Source: JAAGZL01 sp050288625 (lineage in GTDB: Bacteria; Pseudomonadota; Gammaproteobacteria; Chromatiales; Chromatiaceae). From it: DNA of 64,000 bases. The notes below the pieces were generated by a model. That model worked only from the letters and a program-made list of their open reading frames with translations. It searched no databases and was not told where the DNA came from. The number at the start of each line of letters is the position of its first letter. Positions within the stretch are counted from its first letter, which is position 1. Shown piece by piece: positions 17,616 to 26,213 of this stretch. The position numbers were made by a program, and so were the translations under genes. The stretch spans positions 155,692-219,691 of the forward strand of contig JBNKEE010000010.1 of assembly GCA_050288625.1 (NCBI GenBank), in the 5' to 3' direction.

Positions 17616-19835
17616 CTACAGCATCTCCTGCGGGTCCACATCCACCGACCAGCGCACCTTTCGCGCCATCTTTAGCTCACGTATCTGTGGCAACCAGGTT
17701 ATCAATAATCCATGCAACGCCCGACGGCTGTTTGATTGCAATAACAGATGGGCTCGGAAATGCCCCGCCCTGCGCTCCATAGGAGCAGGAACCGGCCCCC
17801 AGAACTCGACTCCTTCATGGGCTACGGAACCACTCAACTCAACTGCCTGCTCCAGGAAATCTCGAGGCACACCATCATTGACCGCCTCCGCCCTAACCAA
17901 CGCCTGATAACTGTATGGTGGCAAAAATGCCGACTGGCGTTCGCGCAAGGCCTCCATTGCAAAGGCCCCGTAGCCATCTCGTATCAATGTAGTAATCAGC
18001 GGGTGATCAGGGTGACGTGTCTGCACCACTACCCGTCCCGGCTTCTCCTCTCTACCGGCCCGCCCAGATACCTGAGTAATCAGCTGGGCCATGCGTTCTG
18101 CCGCCCTAAAGTCGGCCCCAAACAGACCCTGATCCACATCCAGGATAGCCACAAGAGTTACATCTGGGAAATGGTGCCCTTTGGCCAGCATCTGGGTCCC
18201 TAATAACAAGCGGTACTTACCATTATGGATCTCGTTCAGCATTCGCTGCAGACTCCCTTTATGTCTGGTGGAGTCCCTGTCTATCCGGACCACACCGCCA
18301 GCGGGATAGCGTGTTGCCAACACCTCTTCCAGTCGCTCTGTACCTTGCCCAAGAGGATGCAGTCTTGTTTGCTCGCACTCTGGACAACGCTTTTCAACCG
18401 GACGCTGCGATCCACAGTGGTGGCACCAAAGTATACCCTTTGCCATATGATAGGTAAGCCGGGAGTCGCATCTGCGGCACTCCGCAATCCACCCGCAGTC
18501 ATAACATGAGAGTAGGGGCGCATATCCTCGCCTGTTTAGAAACAACAAAGCCTGATTTCCTGCATTCAGTTCCTCGTCGATCATGCGAAAAAGCACAGGT
18601 GATATCCCCGCGTCCAGATGTACCGCCCTGATATCAAGGATGTCCAACCTAGGGGGTTCAGCACATCCGGCTCGTTCCAGAAGCATAAGATGTATGTATC
18701 TGCCGGCTTGGGCATTGCGCAGACTCTCGAGAGAAGGTGTGGCCGACCCCAGTATTACAGGACAATCCATGCGCCGGGCTCTGACTAAGGCCATATCCCG
18801 AGCAGAGTATCTAAACCCTTCCTGCTGTTTAAACGATAGATCGTGTTCTTCATCTACGATGACTAGACCCAGGCGCGGCATTGGAGTAAACACCGCAGAT
18901 CTGGTTCCTATCACAACATCGGCTTCCCCTCTGGATGCTAAAAGCCACGCCTGTTCCCGTTCCAGATCTGACAGGGCAGAGTGCATCAAGGCTATGGGTG
19001 AGGTTATGCGGCCCTGAAACCGCTGTAATAATTGCGGGGTAAGGCCTATCTCGGGCGCCAAAATCAACACCTGCTTCCCTGCCGCTAACACCTGTTGTAC
19101 CAGAGTAAGATATACCTCGGTCTTACCGCTGCCGGTCACCCCATCCAATAGAAACGGCTGAAATCCCTTCCCTCTTTCCAGCACCGTATCAACCGCTGCC
19201 TGCTGACCTTGGTTTAGTTGCTTGGCAGGTTCGCTACCATACTGCGAGGACGATTCGCTGACATCCCTGACCTCACATCGCTCTATCCAGCCATGCTTCT
19301 CCAGGGCAAGCAACGCGGACCGGCATTCTCCACCTGTCAACAGATAGATTTCTCCTTGGGAAAGGACACCTTCGGGGTGTTTCTGTAGTAGATTGAGGAT
19401 CTGAGCCTGCTTCGGAGCACGTTTTAGGGAGTGTGTGTCCGTATCCCTCCCATTCGCAGATAGCCTCCATCCTGATACACCGGATGGTGCAAAGGGCTTA
19501 CCTTTACGCAGCCTGATCGGCAAGGCACATGCAACCACCTCGCCAATCGGATGGTGGTAATATTCAGCGACCCATAGCAGCAGTTCAATGTCATGCGGAC
19601 TCAACAAAGGTTCAGTATCCAACACTGCCTGCGCAGATTTTAATCTAGATCGTTCTAGTTGAGACTCCGTAACCACATCCAGCAACACGCCACAACGCTC
19701 ACCCCTGCCAAACGGGACCAACACCCTAATCCCAGGAATCAGGGCGCTAAGGTCAGACCCAGCCGGAGCGAGATAATCAAAACAGGTGTGGAGCGGCGCA
19801 GGCACCGCTACTCGTAGAATAGGTTCTGTTGCCAT
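17616..19835 (-). CDS. priA: Primosomal replication protein N' (PriA helicase)
   Basis: A 739-residue replication restart helicase. The 3' DNA-binding domain occupies about the first 105 residues. The SF2 helicase core has Walker A DGVTGSGKTEVYL and the DEEH box VDEEHDLSFKQQ. The zinc region inserted in the helicase has four CxxC pairs (CYDCGW, CRRC, CHHC, CPEC). The C-terminal domain follows GRAGREEKPGRVVVQT. All parts are complete. It is the first gene of the priA-argS-SPOR group and its start faces the DnaA-box-rich gap 19836-20354. The ribosome-binding site is weak. Confidence 0.96.
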   Translation of the reverse strand: MATEPILRVAVPAPLHTCFDYLAPAGSDLSALIPGIRVLVPFGRGERCGVLLDVVTESQLERSRLKSAQAVLDTEPLLSPHDIELLLWVAEYYHHPIGEVVACALPIRLRKGKPFAPSGVSGWRLSANGRDTDTHSLKRAPKQAQILNLLQKHPEGVLSQGEIYLLTGGECRSALLALEKHGWIERCEVRDVSESSSQYGSEPAKQLNQGQQAAVDTVLERGKGFQPFLLDGVTGSGKTEVYLTLVQQVLAAGKQVLILAPEIGLTPQLLQRFQGRITSPIALMHSALSDLEREQAWLLASRGEADVVIGTRSAVFTPMPRLGLVIVDEEHDLSFKQQEGFRYSARDMALVRARRMDCPVILGSATPSLESLRNAQAGRYIHLMLLERAGCAEPPRLDILDIRAVHLDAGISPVLFRMIDEELNAGNQALLFLNRRGYAPLLSCYDCGWIAECRRCDSRLTYHMAKGILWCHHCGSQRPVEKRCPECEQTRLHPLGQGTERLEEVLATRYPAGGVVRIDRDSTRHKGSLQRMLNEIHNGKYRLLLGTQMLAKGHHFPDVTLVAILDVDQGLFGADFRAAERMAQLITQVSGRAGREEKPGRVVVQTRHPDHPLITTLIRDGYGAFAMEALRERQSAFLPPYSYQALVRAEAVNDGVPRDFLEQAVELSGSVAHEGVEFWGPVPAPMERRAGHFRAHLLLQSNSRRALHGLLITWLPQIRELKMARKVRWSVDVDPQEML

Positions 19836-20354
19836 GGGCAGACTCTACCCGAGTTTACTCCAACATGTCAGATATAAGAGTGAGCTTTATTACAGCTTTT
19901 AACTAAATTAGTTATTTATGTCGGCTAACCTATTGTGCCAGAAAGAAGAATACTCTTCTCCACAAAAGCTGTGGATAACTCTGTGGATCAAATTCAGAAA
20001 TAGGGCTCATAATAGACCCAGTTGTGCACTGTCTTTAGATTGTATGAATATTACACAATAATATTAATGCCTTATAATTCAACAAGTTATGTAACCGCGG
20101 CAGATCATGTCCTGGATAATGTGACATGGGTCTCATTTTATACCCCATAAAAAGCATGATTGTGTATAAATGAACGGAAAAGATTTGCGCTATCTCCCCT
20201 TCTCACAATTTTTTCATCTATTTTACAATGAGATGTAGATTCCACATTTGGATTATAGGTTATTCAAAACCGAGTTGCGCGGGCCTCTCAGTGGTGTATT
20301 ATCCACACATGGCAGGAAGCCGACATCTTTGGTTAGACGGAGAATTTAGGTAAC
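19836..20354. other. Gene-free AT-rich region with DnaA-box cluster (candidate oriC-like site)
   Basis: This 519-base gap between divergent priA and the HNH gene contains no plausible gene. It holds three exact TTATNCACA DnaA boxes: TGTGGATAA at 19970-19978 (minus orientation), TGTGTATAA at 20161-20169 (minus) and TTATCCACA at 20299-20307 (plus). Imperfect copies occur at 19982 (TGTGGATCA), 20112 (CTGGATAA) and 20248 (TTTGGATTA). Long AT-rich runs lie at about 19880-19920, 20041-20090 and 20201-20235. Genes run away from it on both sides. It could be an origin, a DnaA titration site or DnaA-controlled promoters; no dnaA, dnaN, mnmG or rpmH is near. Confidence 0.5.
19970..19990 (-). promoter_or_regulatory. 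DnaA box pair (one exact, one near-exact)
   Basis: TGTGGATAA (19970-19978) is the exact reverse complement of the R1-type box TTATCCACA. TGTGGATCA (19982-19990) repeats it 12 bases later with one change. Both face the same way. The 12-base period puts them on nearly the same side of the helix. Confidence 0.65.
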
Positions 20355-20954
20355 GTGGCAGATCTACAACAACAGATCTTGCGCACCGATGTTGCCGGAA
20401 TGCCTCTGGGATGGATCGACTACCGGAGCGCGGTGCGTCTGCATTTTCTCGATCAGATAGCTTATAGCTGTGGTAGGGTTCTATTTCGCCTACACGGGGG
20501 GATTAATGCCCATACCCGGCGTCGCAGTACGGTCGAGGTCAACACCATTATCGCTACACACGGAAATAATCTTAACCTGGCCAAGGCCCGCAAGAAATAC
20601 ACCCCACCGCTCAACAACCACACACTGTTTCAACGCGACGGCCACATCTGCCTATACTGTGGCTCGATATTTCCTCGCGGACAACTTTCACGCGACCACG
20701 TACGGCCCTTGAGCCAAGGTGGACCGGACAGCTGGAACAATGTGGTCACAGCATGTGTGCGTTGCAACAACCACAAGGCTGGAAAGACCCCGGAGCAGGC
20801 CGGCATGGAACTACTGGCGATTCCATTCACGCCCACCCATGCCGAGTACATATATCTTCAGGGTAGGAATGTCCTGGCAGATCAGATGGAATTCTTGCGC
20901 GCCCATTTCCCCCGTACTAGTCCTTTGCATGAGCGTTTGGAAACACATCACTGA
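20355..20954 (+). CDS. HNH endonuclease family protein
   Basis: A 199-residue protein with an HNH nuclease domain in its second half. The zinc-binding pairs CLYCG and CVRCN flank the catalytic His in SRDHVRPLSQGG and the Asn in WNNVVTAC, ending NNHKAGKTPEQAG. The N-terminal 75 residues (MADLQQQILRTDVAGMPLG onward) have no recognised domain but are common to stand-alone chromosomal HNH proteins of proteobacteria, whose cellular role is generally unknown. The start is GTG at 20355. Its 3' end overlaps the next gene by 26 bases, suggesting coupled translation. There is no methylase or other restriction gene nearby, so a restriction role is unlikely. Confidence 0.85.
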   Translation: MADLQQQILRTDVAGMPLGWIDYRSAVRLHFLDQIAYSCGRVLFRLHGGINAHTRRRSTVEVNTIIATHGNNLNLAKARKKYTPPLNNHTLFQRDGHICLYCGSIFPRGQLSRDHVRPLSQGGPDSWNNVVTACVRCNNHKAGKTPEQAGMELLAIPFTPTHAEYIYLQGRNVLADQMEFLRAHFPRTSPLHERLETHH

Positions 20955-21804
20955 TCAGATAAGCCAAACCACCGGCAACCGATTCTCACCTACCACACCT
21001 ACCAGTATGGGCGGTGGCTGTATAAACCAAACCTATCGTCTAGCTGATAAACGCCAATCTTACTTTGTAAAGATAAACAGCGCCGCTCTTATACCCATGT
21101 TTGAGGCTGAGGCCGCTGGCCTGGAGGAGATTGCTAAAACTAACACTATCAGAGCTCCAATACCGATCTGCCTTGGCTCATCCGGTAACAACGCTTACCT
21201 GGTATTGGAGTACATTAAGATGTCGACTAACGGCGATATGGAGCTGGCCGGCCGGAGCTTGGCGTTGATGCATCGAAAGATCGGTGGCGGCTTTGGTTGG
21301 TATCGGGACAACACCATTGGATCTACCCATCAATCAAACAATCTCTCAACTGATTGGATCGAGTTCTGGTGCGAGCACCGACTTGGCCATCAACTCAGAC
21401 TGGCTAATCAGCTCGGGCATGGAGGTAGACTTCTGGACAGTGGTGAAAAATTGATGGATATGCTGCCACATTTGATCGGACATAAGCCGCAACCTTCGCT
21501 TCTGCATGGAGATCTGTGGGGCGGAAACATCTCCTTCGACGATAAAGGAGCGCCGGTTATCTTCGATCCGGCGGTCTATTACGGAGATCGCGAAGCGGAC
21601 ATAGCCATGACCGAGTTGTTCGGCGGATTCGGATCACGATTTTACTCTGCCTATAATGAAGAATGGCCGCTGGACCAAGGCTATACCAGCCGTAAGACCC
21701 TATACAATCTCTATCACATCCTGAATCATCTCAATATCTTCGGTGGCAGTTATGCTGGGCAGGCTCAAGAGATGATCGATCGTCTATTATCTGAACTCAG
21801 GTAG
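20929..21804 (+). CDS. Fructosamine kinase family protein
   Basis: A 291-residue kinase of the fructosamine-3-kinase/ketosamine-3-kinase family, which phosphorylates sugar adducts on amines so that they break down (protein deglycation). Recognisable motifs are GGCINQTYRLAD near the N-terminus, FVKINS (the ATP-binding lysine), the catalytic loop LLHGDLWGGNI and the metal-binding FDPAVYYGDREADIAM. The ATG at 20929 lies inside the end of the HNH gene; longer starts would be antisense-like frame extensions and do not fit the family. Length is normal for bacterial members. It converges on the DUF3530 gene. Confidence 0.9.
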   Translation: MSVWKHITDQISQTTGNRFSPTTPTSMGGGCINQTYRLADKRQSYFVKINSAALIPMFEAEAAGLEEIAKTNTIRAPIPICLGSSGNNAYLVLEYIKMSTNGDMELAGRSLALMHRKIGGGFGWYRDNTIGSTHQSNNLSTDWIEFWCEHRLGHQLRLANQLGHGGRLLDSGEKLMDMLPHLIGHKPQPSLLHGDLWGGNISFDDKGAPVIFDPAVYYGDREADIAMTELFGGFGSRFYSAYNEEWPLDQGYTSRKTLYNLYHILNHLNIFGGSYAGQAQEMIDRLLSELR

Positions 21805-21813
21805 CACCAACTT

Positions 21814-22647
21814 TTACTCTTTTTTCTGCTGTTTTTCAGCATTACTGTCTTCCTCTTCCGCAACCTTGCTCTCGGCCGCCTGTTTGCCTATCCAGGAGCG
21901 CACCCGTGCCTGCAAATCATCCTCCAGGCCCCGGAAGAGATGATTTGCCCCCGGAATTGTTACTTGTACGTAGTCTTTGTTTTCTGCGCGTCTGGCAGCC
22001 ATGATTCTAGCCTTTGCCCCCCTCAAAACCGAATACGAATCAAGGCTTCCATACACATCCAGAATCGGAAGTTTGATCTTTGCTAACGCACCAAGAACCC
22101 CTGCCTCGGTATCACCCCGATTGGTTGGAGTGCTCGCTGCGACGAAACCGATCACCTCTTTGGGTATGCCGGCGGCCATGGCCTCCAGCCCCATTCGCGA
22201 ACCCATAGAATGGCCTATGATTATTATTTTTTTTATCTTGCGTTGTCGCAAATACTCTACGGCCGCAGACACACGGGGAGCCGCTTCCGGTATCAGGTCT
22301 TTGTAGACCCAACCTGGGGAGCCGGTAGGGGCCACTGGCATCTGAAGAGACAGCGTCTCCCATCCATGGTCAGGCAACCCTAAGCGTAGCGGCTGTACCA
22401 CTGGTGACCAGGCTGGATTCCCTCCCATACCATGCAAAATGATTACAGCGCCTTTAACTTCTCCTGTTACAGCATCACCATGGATAGCCAGAAACTCCTG
22501 ATCGCCGGCCTTAATGGAGATGGCCTTACCTACAACCAGGCCCTCTTTAATCTCAAGGGCGTTCCTCTGTTCCCTTAAAAGATCAGATGCTAGCGTTGTA
22601 GTGCAAATAAAACATAAAAGGAACACCAACCAGCGCCATCTCAACAT
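21814..22647 (-). CDS. DUF3530 alpha/beta hydrolase, exported
   Basis: A 277-residue protein with a signal peptide (WRWLVFLLCFICTTTLAS) and an alpha/beta-hydrolase fold of the DUF3530 type. The oxyanion loop is ILHGMGGNPAW, the nucleophile elbow GHSMGSRMG, the acid probably in DVYGSLDSY and the His in PGANHLFRG. The segment LPDHGWETLSLQMPV is the family hallmark. The tail is Lys/Glu/Gln-rich. The ATG at 22647 was chosen because AAGGAG sits eight bases upstream; an ATG at 22653 is too close to that site. The substrate is unknown. Confidence 0.85.
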   Translation of the reverse strand: MLRWRWLVFLLCFICTTTLASDLLREQRNALEIKEGLVVGKAISIKAGDQEFLAIHGDAVTGEVKGAVIILHGMGGNPAWSPVVQPLRLGLPDHGWETLSLQMPVAPTGSPGWVYKDLIPEAAPRVSAAVEYLRQRKIKKIIIIGHSMGSRMGLEAMAAGIPKEVIGFVAASTPTNRGDTEAGVLGALAKIKLPILDVYGSLDSYSVLRGAKARIMAARRAENKDYVQVTIPGANHLFRGLEDDLQARVRSWIGKQAAESKVAEEEDSNAEKQQKKE

Positions 22648-22771
22648 ACACATATCTCCTTAACTAGAAACATAGCTGTAATTAGAAAAGTATAGCTGCA
22701 GCAGGTGAAATAAGGCCATGCTTGAGTTAAAGTTACTATGAAATTAAACCTAATAATTATGGTATAGATAG

Positions 22772-23455
22772 ATGCCTGAATATTTGCTCGCGCCCTCAAT
22801 CCTCTCCGCCGATTTTGCCAGACTAGGAGAGGAGGTAGACAACGTGCTGGCCTCCGGTGCTGATATAGTGCATTTTGATGTAATGGATAACCACTATGTC
22901 CCCAATCTGACCATAGGTCCTCTGGTGTGCGAAGCACTACGCAAACATGGTGTCGACGCTCCTATTGATGCGCATCTAATGATAGAGCCGGTAGATCGCA
23001 TCATCCCGGAATTCGCCCAGGCTGGAGCCACCTTCATCACATTTCATCCTGAGGCGAGCAGACACATAGACCGCACGTTGCAGCTTATACAAGACTGTGG
23101 CTGCAGATCAGGACTAGTGTTTAATCCGGCCACCCCCCTGTCGTACCTGGACTATGTTATGGATAAGGTGGATATGATTCTGGTAATGTCGGTCAACCCA
23201 GGATTTGGCGGACAGAGCTTCATCCCTGCCGCATTGGAAAAAATACGTGAGATTCGGCAAAGGATAGATAATTCCGGCTTCGACATACGCCTAGAAGTGG
23301 ATGGCGGCATAAAGGCAGACAACATTGCAGAGATCGCCGCTGCCGGCGCAGATACATTTGTCGCCGGATCAGGTATTTTTGGCCGAGGAAAGGGATCTGA
23401 TCCCAATCGTTATGACAGCATCATAGCGGAGATGCGTGAAAAGCTAGGGTCCTAG
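22772..23455 (+). CDS. rpe: Ribulose-phosphate 3-epimerase
   Basis: A 227-residue TIM-barrel enzyme that interconverts ribulose 5-phosphate and xylulose 5-phosphate in the pentose phosphate and Calvin cycles. Signatures: LAPSILSADFARLGEEV, HFDVMDNHYVPNLTIGP with metal-binding His and Asp, DAHLMIEP, and MSVNPGFGGQSFIP with the phosphate loop GGIKADN near the end. Length is typical. It is divergent from the DUF3530 gene and is followed two bases later by the channel gene, so the two are probably one transcript. Confidence 0.97.
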   Translation: MPEYLLAPSILSADFARLGEEVDNVLASGADIVHFDVMDNHYVPNLTIGPLVCEALRKHGVDAPIDAHLMIEPVDRIIPEFAQAGATFITFHPEASRHIDRTLQLIQDCGCRSGLVFNPATPLSYLDYVMDKVDMILVMSVNPGFGGQSFIPAALEKIREIRQRIDNSGFDIRLEVDGGIKADNIAEIAAAGADTFVAGSGIFGRGKGSDPNRYDSIIAEMREKLGS

Positions 23456-23457
23456 AG

Positions 23458-24504
23458 ATGATAACTAGAAAACGCATCTGGGAAATCCTAGAGGTCGCTA
23501 GCCTAACCGATCGCACAAGTCGTTATCTGGATTATGCACTCTTCTTTTTGGTCGGCGCCAATGTACTGGCAATCATTCTTGAATCTGTCCCATCCATCAA
23601 TCAAGTATACGGACCTTTTTTTTACTGGTTTGATTTTGTTTCGGTGATGCTATTCTCCATTGAATATCTGATGCGGGTCTGGAGCTGCGTTGAAAACCCT
23701 GACCGCCAGGGAATGTCCCACACATCTACCCGCCTAAAATTCATGGGCTCAACCATGGCTCTGATAGATCTGGCCGCGATCGCCCCATTCTATCTACAGA
23801 TAATAATGCCCGGTATGGACCTGCGCTTCCTCCGGGTACTGCGTATGTTGCGAATCCTCAAGATAACCCGCTATTCCTCAGCAATAAACGTTCTGCTAAA
23901 GGTGCTGCATAAAGAGCGCCAGGCCTTTACCGCTGTATTCACCATTCTACTCATGGTTCTGGTCTTGGTTTCCTGCGGCATCCATCTGGTCGAGGGAAGC
24001 GTGCAGCCAGAAGCCTTCGGCTCTATACCTGATTCTATGTGGTGGGCCTTAGCAACCCTGACCACGGTCGGTTTTGGCGATGTAACGCCCATCACGCCTC
24101 TGGGTAAGCTCTTTGGCGCACTGGTTATGATAATTGGCATCGGCATAATCGCACTACCTGCCGGCATCCTCGCCTCCAGCTTTTCCGAAATACTACGCAG
24201 ACGCCAACAGGAGTTTCGTCTCTCTGTTAAAAAGGCCTTGGAAGACGGCGAGATCACTGAAGTGGAAGCTGCGGAACTGAACAAGATACGTGAGCAATTG
24301 AACCTGACCAAAGAAGATTCCGACGAACTACGCAGTCAGACTCAAAAAGAGATCGAGGTCAACAAGGGGTATGAAGTGGCATGGGAAAAACAGGCCATTC
24401 GCGATTTAGAAAGCGAAAGCGGCAAACCAACTATATCTAGAGGGCAAACTCAAATACCTCAAGATCATCCTGTAACCTGCCCCCATTGTGGCGGTAAACT
24501 ATAA
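23458..24504 (+). CDS. Voltage-gated-type potassium channel
   Basis: A 348-residue six-helix channel subunit. S1-S4 cover about residues 23-145, and S4 has the regularly spaced arginines FLRVLRMLRILKITR. The pore loop carries the K+ selectivity filter TTVGFGD between S5 and S6, and S6 contains GIGIIALPAGILASSF. The cytoplasmic tail (about 255-348) is charged and likely helical (EVEAAELNKIREQLNLTKED). It ends in a single CPHCGGKL, half of a zinc ribbon at the extreme C-terminus. The tetramer could bring four such halves together, which is speculation. It starts two bases after the rpe stop. Confidence 0.9.
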   Translation: MITRKRIWEILEVASLTDRTSRYLDYALFFLVGANVLAIILESVPSINQVYGPFFYWFDFVSVMLFSIEYLMRVWSCVENPDRQGMSHTSTRLKFMGSTMALIDLAAIAPFYLQIIMPGMDLRFLRVLRMLRILKITRYSSAINVLLKVLHKERQAFTAVFTILLMVLVLVSCGIHLVEGSVQPEAFGSIPDSMWWALATLTTVGFGDVTPITPLGKLFGALVMIIGIGIIALPAGILASSFSEILRRRQQEFRLSVKKALEDGEITEVEAAELNKIREQLNLTKEDSDELRSQTQKEIEVNKGYEVAWEKQAIRDLESESGKPTISRGQTQIPQDHPVTCPHCGGKL

Positions 24505-24544
24505 TTCCGAAAACGCCAATGACCCAAGTATCATATTCAAACCC

Positions 24545-24574
24545 TTGACAATAACAACCATAGCCGGGTAACTT
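24545..24574 (+). promoter_or_regulatory. Probable promoter of the trp leader and trpEGD
   Basis: A perfect -35 TTGACA (24545-24550) is followed after 18 bases by TAACTT (24569-24574), a weak -10 (3/6). Transcription would start near 24580, about 33 bases before the leader ORF. No clear TrpR operator was recognised. Confidence 0.4.
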
Positions 24575-24612
24575 TCAGTCTGTTTCAACTCTAAGCAGAT
24601 ATATTATTAACA

Positions 24613-24669
24613 ATGAATCTCGATACCCACAATGAATTGATTCTGACAGACACACGATGGCGTTGGTGA
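24613..24669 (+). CDS. trpL: trp operon leader peptide with Trp-Arg-Trp end
   Basis: A short ORF encodes MNLDTHNELILTDTRWRW (18 residues) and stops at TGA 24667-24669. Two of its last three codons are tryptophan, immediately before the stop, exactly where attenuation leaders place them. It lies 49 bases upstream of trpE. The Trp codons lie inside a hairpin (GTTGG 24662-24666 with CCAAC 24672-24676), and ACAGACA (24646-24652) can pair with TGTCTGT (24691-24697) just before the trpE ribosome-binding site. A stalled ribosome would disturb both. I do not see a good T-run terminator, so the downstream mechanism is open. The ribosome-binding site is weak. Confidence 0.68.
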   Translation: MNLDTHNELILTDTRWRW

Positions 24670-24718
24670 GGCCAACTTACGTACCGCCCCTGTCTGTAAC
24701 AATTTTGTGGAGAAAGAG

Positions 24719-26212
24719 ATGAACCCCGAACAATTCGAGGCCCTAGCTAAACAGGGCTACAACAGAATCCCCGTAATGCGCGAGGTCCTGGCGGACCTTG
24801 ATACCCCCCTCAGTGTATATCTAAAGCTAGCTGACGGCCCATACTCTTACCTGTTCGAGTCGGTACATGGAGGTGAGAAGTGGGGACGTTATTCCATCAT
24901 CGGTCTGCCGTGCCAAACCCTGCTCAAGGTCCATGGTCGCAAGGTGACTATCGAAGATCAGGGTAAGATAATTGAAGAGATGGAGATGGAAGACCCTCTA
25001 GAGTTTATAGAACAGTTTCAAAAACGTTATAAGGTGGCGGAAGATGGAAATTTACCCCGCTTCACCGGTGGCCTGGTAGGATATTTCGGTTACGACACCA
25101 TACGTTATATTGAACCCAAACTGTCAACCTGCCCCAACCCAGATCACATCAACACCCCTGACATCATGCTAATGGTTTCGGATGAAGTGGTAGTATTCGA
25201 CAACCTGAGCGGCTCCATGTATGTGATCGTGCATGCTGACCCCACCCATGAAGGCAGCTTGGAATCTGCGCAGACAAGAATCAGTGAGTTGATTGCCAAG
25301 ATGCGCGGAGCAGCACCGAGGCCAACCGACAGTAAGTCGCGCCAAATAGATGAAGCAGACTTTGTCTCTGGCTTTACCGAGGACGGCTATCAACAGGCAG
25401 TGGAGCGCGTTAAAGATTACGTACTGGAAGGTGACTGCATGCAGGTGGTCATATCCCAGCGTCTCTCTATTCCGTTCAAAGCACCGCCGCTGAACCTTTA
25501 CCGGGCCTTGCGAGGTCTGAACCCATCGCCCTATATGTACTTTATGCAACTGGGTGATTTCCACGTGGTGGGATCGTCGCCCGAGATCCTCACCCGCCTG
25601 GAAGACGGCGAGGTTACCGTGCGCCCCATCGCCGGCACCAGACGTCGCGGCCATAGTGAGGAGGAAGATCTCGCCCTGGAGAAAGAGCTCCTGGCCGATC
25701 CCAAGGAGCTGGCGGAACATCTGATGCTGATTGATCTTGGACGCAACGATACCGGTCGCGTTGCCGAGGTAGGTAGTGTAAAACTTACCGATAAGATGAT
25801 CGTGGAACGATACTCACACGTCATGCATATCGTCTCTAACGTAACCGGCAAACTTAAAGATGGCATGTCTGCCATAGATGTGTTGCGTGCAACCTTTCCT
25901 GCCGGAACCGTAAGTGGCGCGCCCAAGATCCGTGCCATGGAGATAATTGATGAACTGGAGCCGGTCAAGCGTGGAATATACTCCGGGGCCGTGGGTTATC
26001 TCTCTTGGAACGGCAACATGGATACGGCTATAGCCATTCGCACTGCCGTGATAAAAGACGACATCCTACATATCCAGGCGGGAGCTGGGATAGTAGCCGA
26101 CTCCATACCGCGTCTGGAATGGAAAGAGACCATGAACAAAGGACGTGCTGTATTCAAGGCCGTGGAACTCGCCGAAGCCGGGTTGGATATAACCGATGGC
26201 GAGGAGACCTAA
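24719..26212 (+). CDS. trpE: Anthranilate synthase component I
   Basis: A 497-residue chorismate-utilising enzyme converting chorismate to anthranilate with TrpG. The N-terminal feedback-binding region includes FESVHGGEKWGRYSIIG (the LLES-type element is here YLFESV). The catalytic domain shows QVVISQRLSIPF, PSPYMYFMQLGDFHVVGSSPE, RPIAGTRRRG, DLGRNDTGRV and FPAGTVSGAPKIRAMEII. The ATG at 24719 has GGAG six bases upstream; a GTG at 24707 within the same frame is less likely. It is preceded by the Trp-rich leader and followed one base after its stop by trpG. Confidence 0.97.
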   Translation: MNPEQFEALAKQGYNRIPVMREVLADLDTPLSVYLKLADGPYSYLFESVHGGEKWGRYSIIGLPCQTLLKVHGRKVTIEDQGKIIEEMEMEDPLEFIEQFQKRYKVAEDGNLPRFTGGLVGYFGYDTIRYIEPKLSTCPNPDHINTPDIMLMVSDEVVVFDNLSGSMYVIVHADPTHEGSLESAQTRISELIAKMRGAAPRPTDSKSRQIDEADFVSGFTEDGYQQAVERVKDYVLEGDCMQVVISQRLSIPFKAPPLNLYRALRGLNPSPYMYFMQLGDFHVVGSSPEILTRLEDGEVTVRPIAGTRRRGHSEEEDLALEKELLADPKELAEHLMLIDLGRNDTGRVAEVGSVKLTDKMIVERYSHVMHIVSNVTGKLKDGMSAIDVLRATFPAGTVSGAPKIRAMEIIDELEPVKRGIYSGAVGYLSWNGNMDTAIAIRTAVIKDDILHIQAGAGIVADSIPRLEWKETMNKGRAVFKAVELAEAGLDITDGEET

Positions 26213-26213
26213 C

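Noticed and set aside
24646..24718. Intrinsic terminator of a trp attenuator
   Set aside because: Stems exist, but no run of T follows the candidate terminator stem, so I call only the leader peptide.
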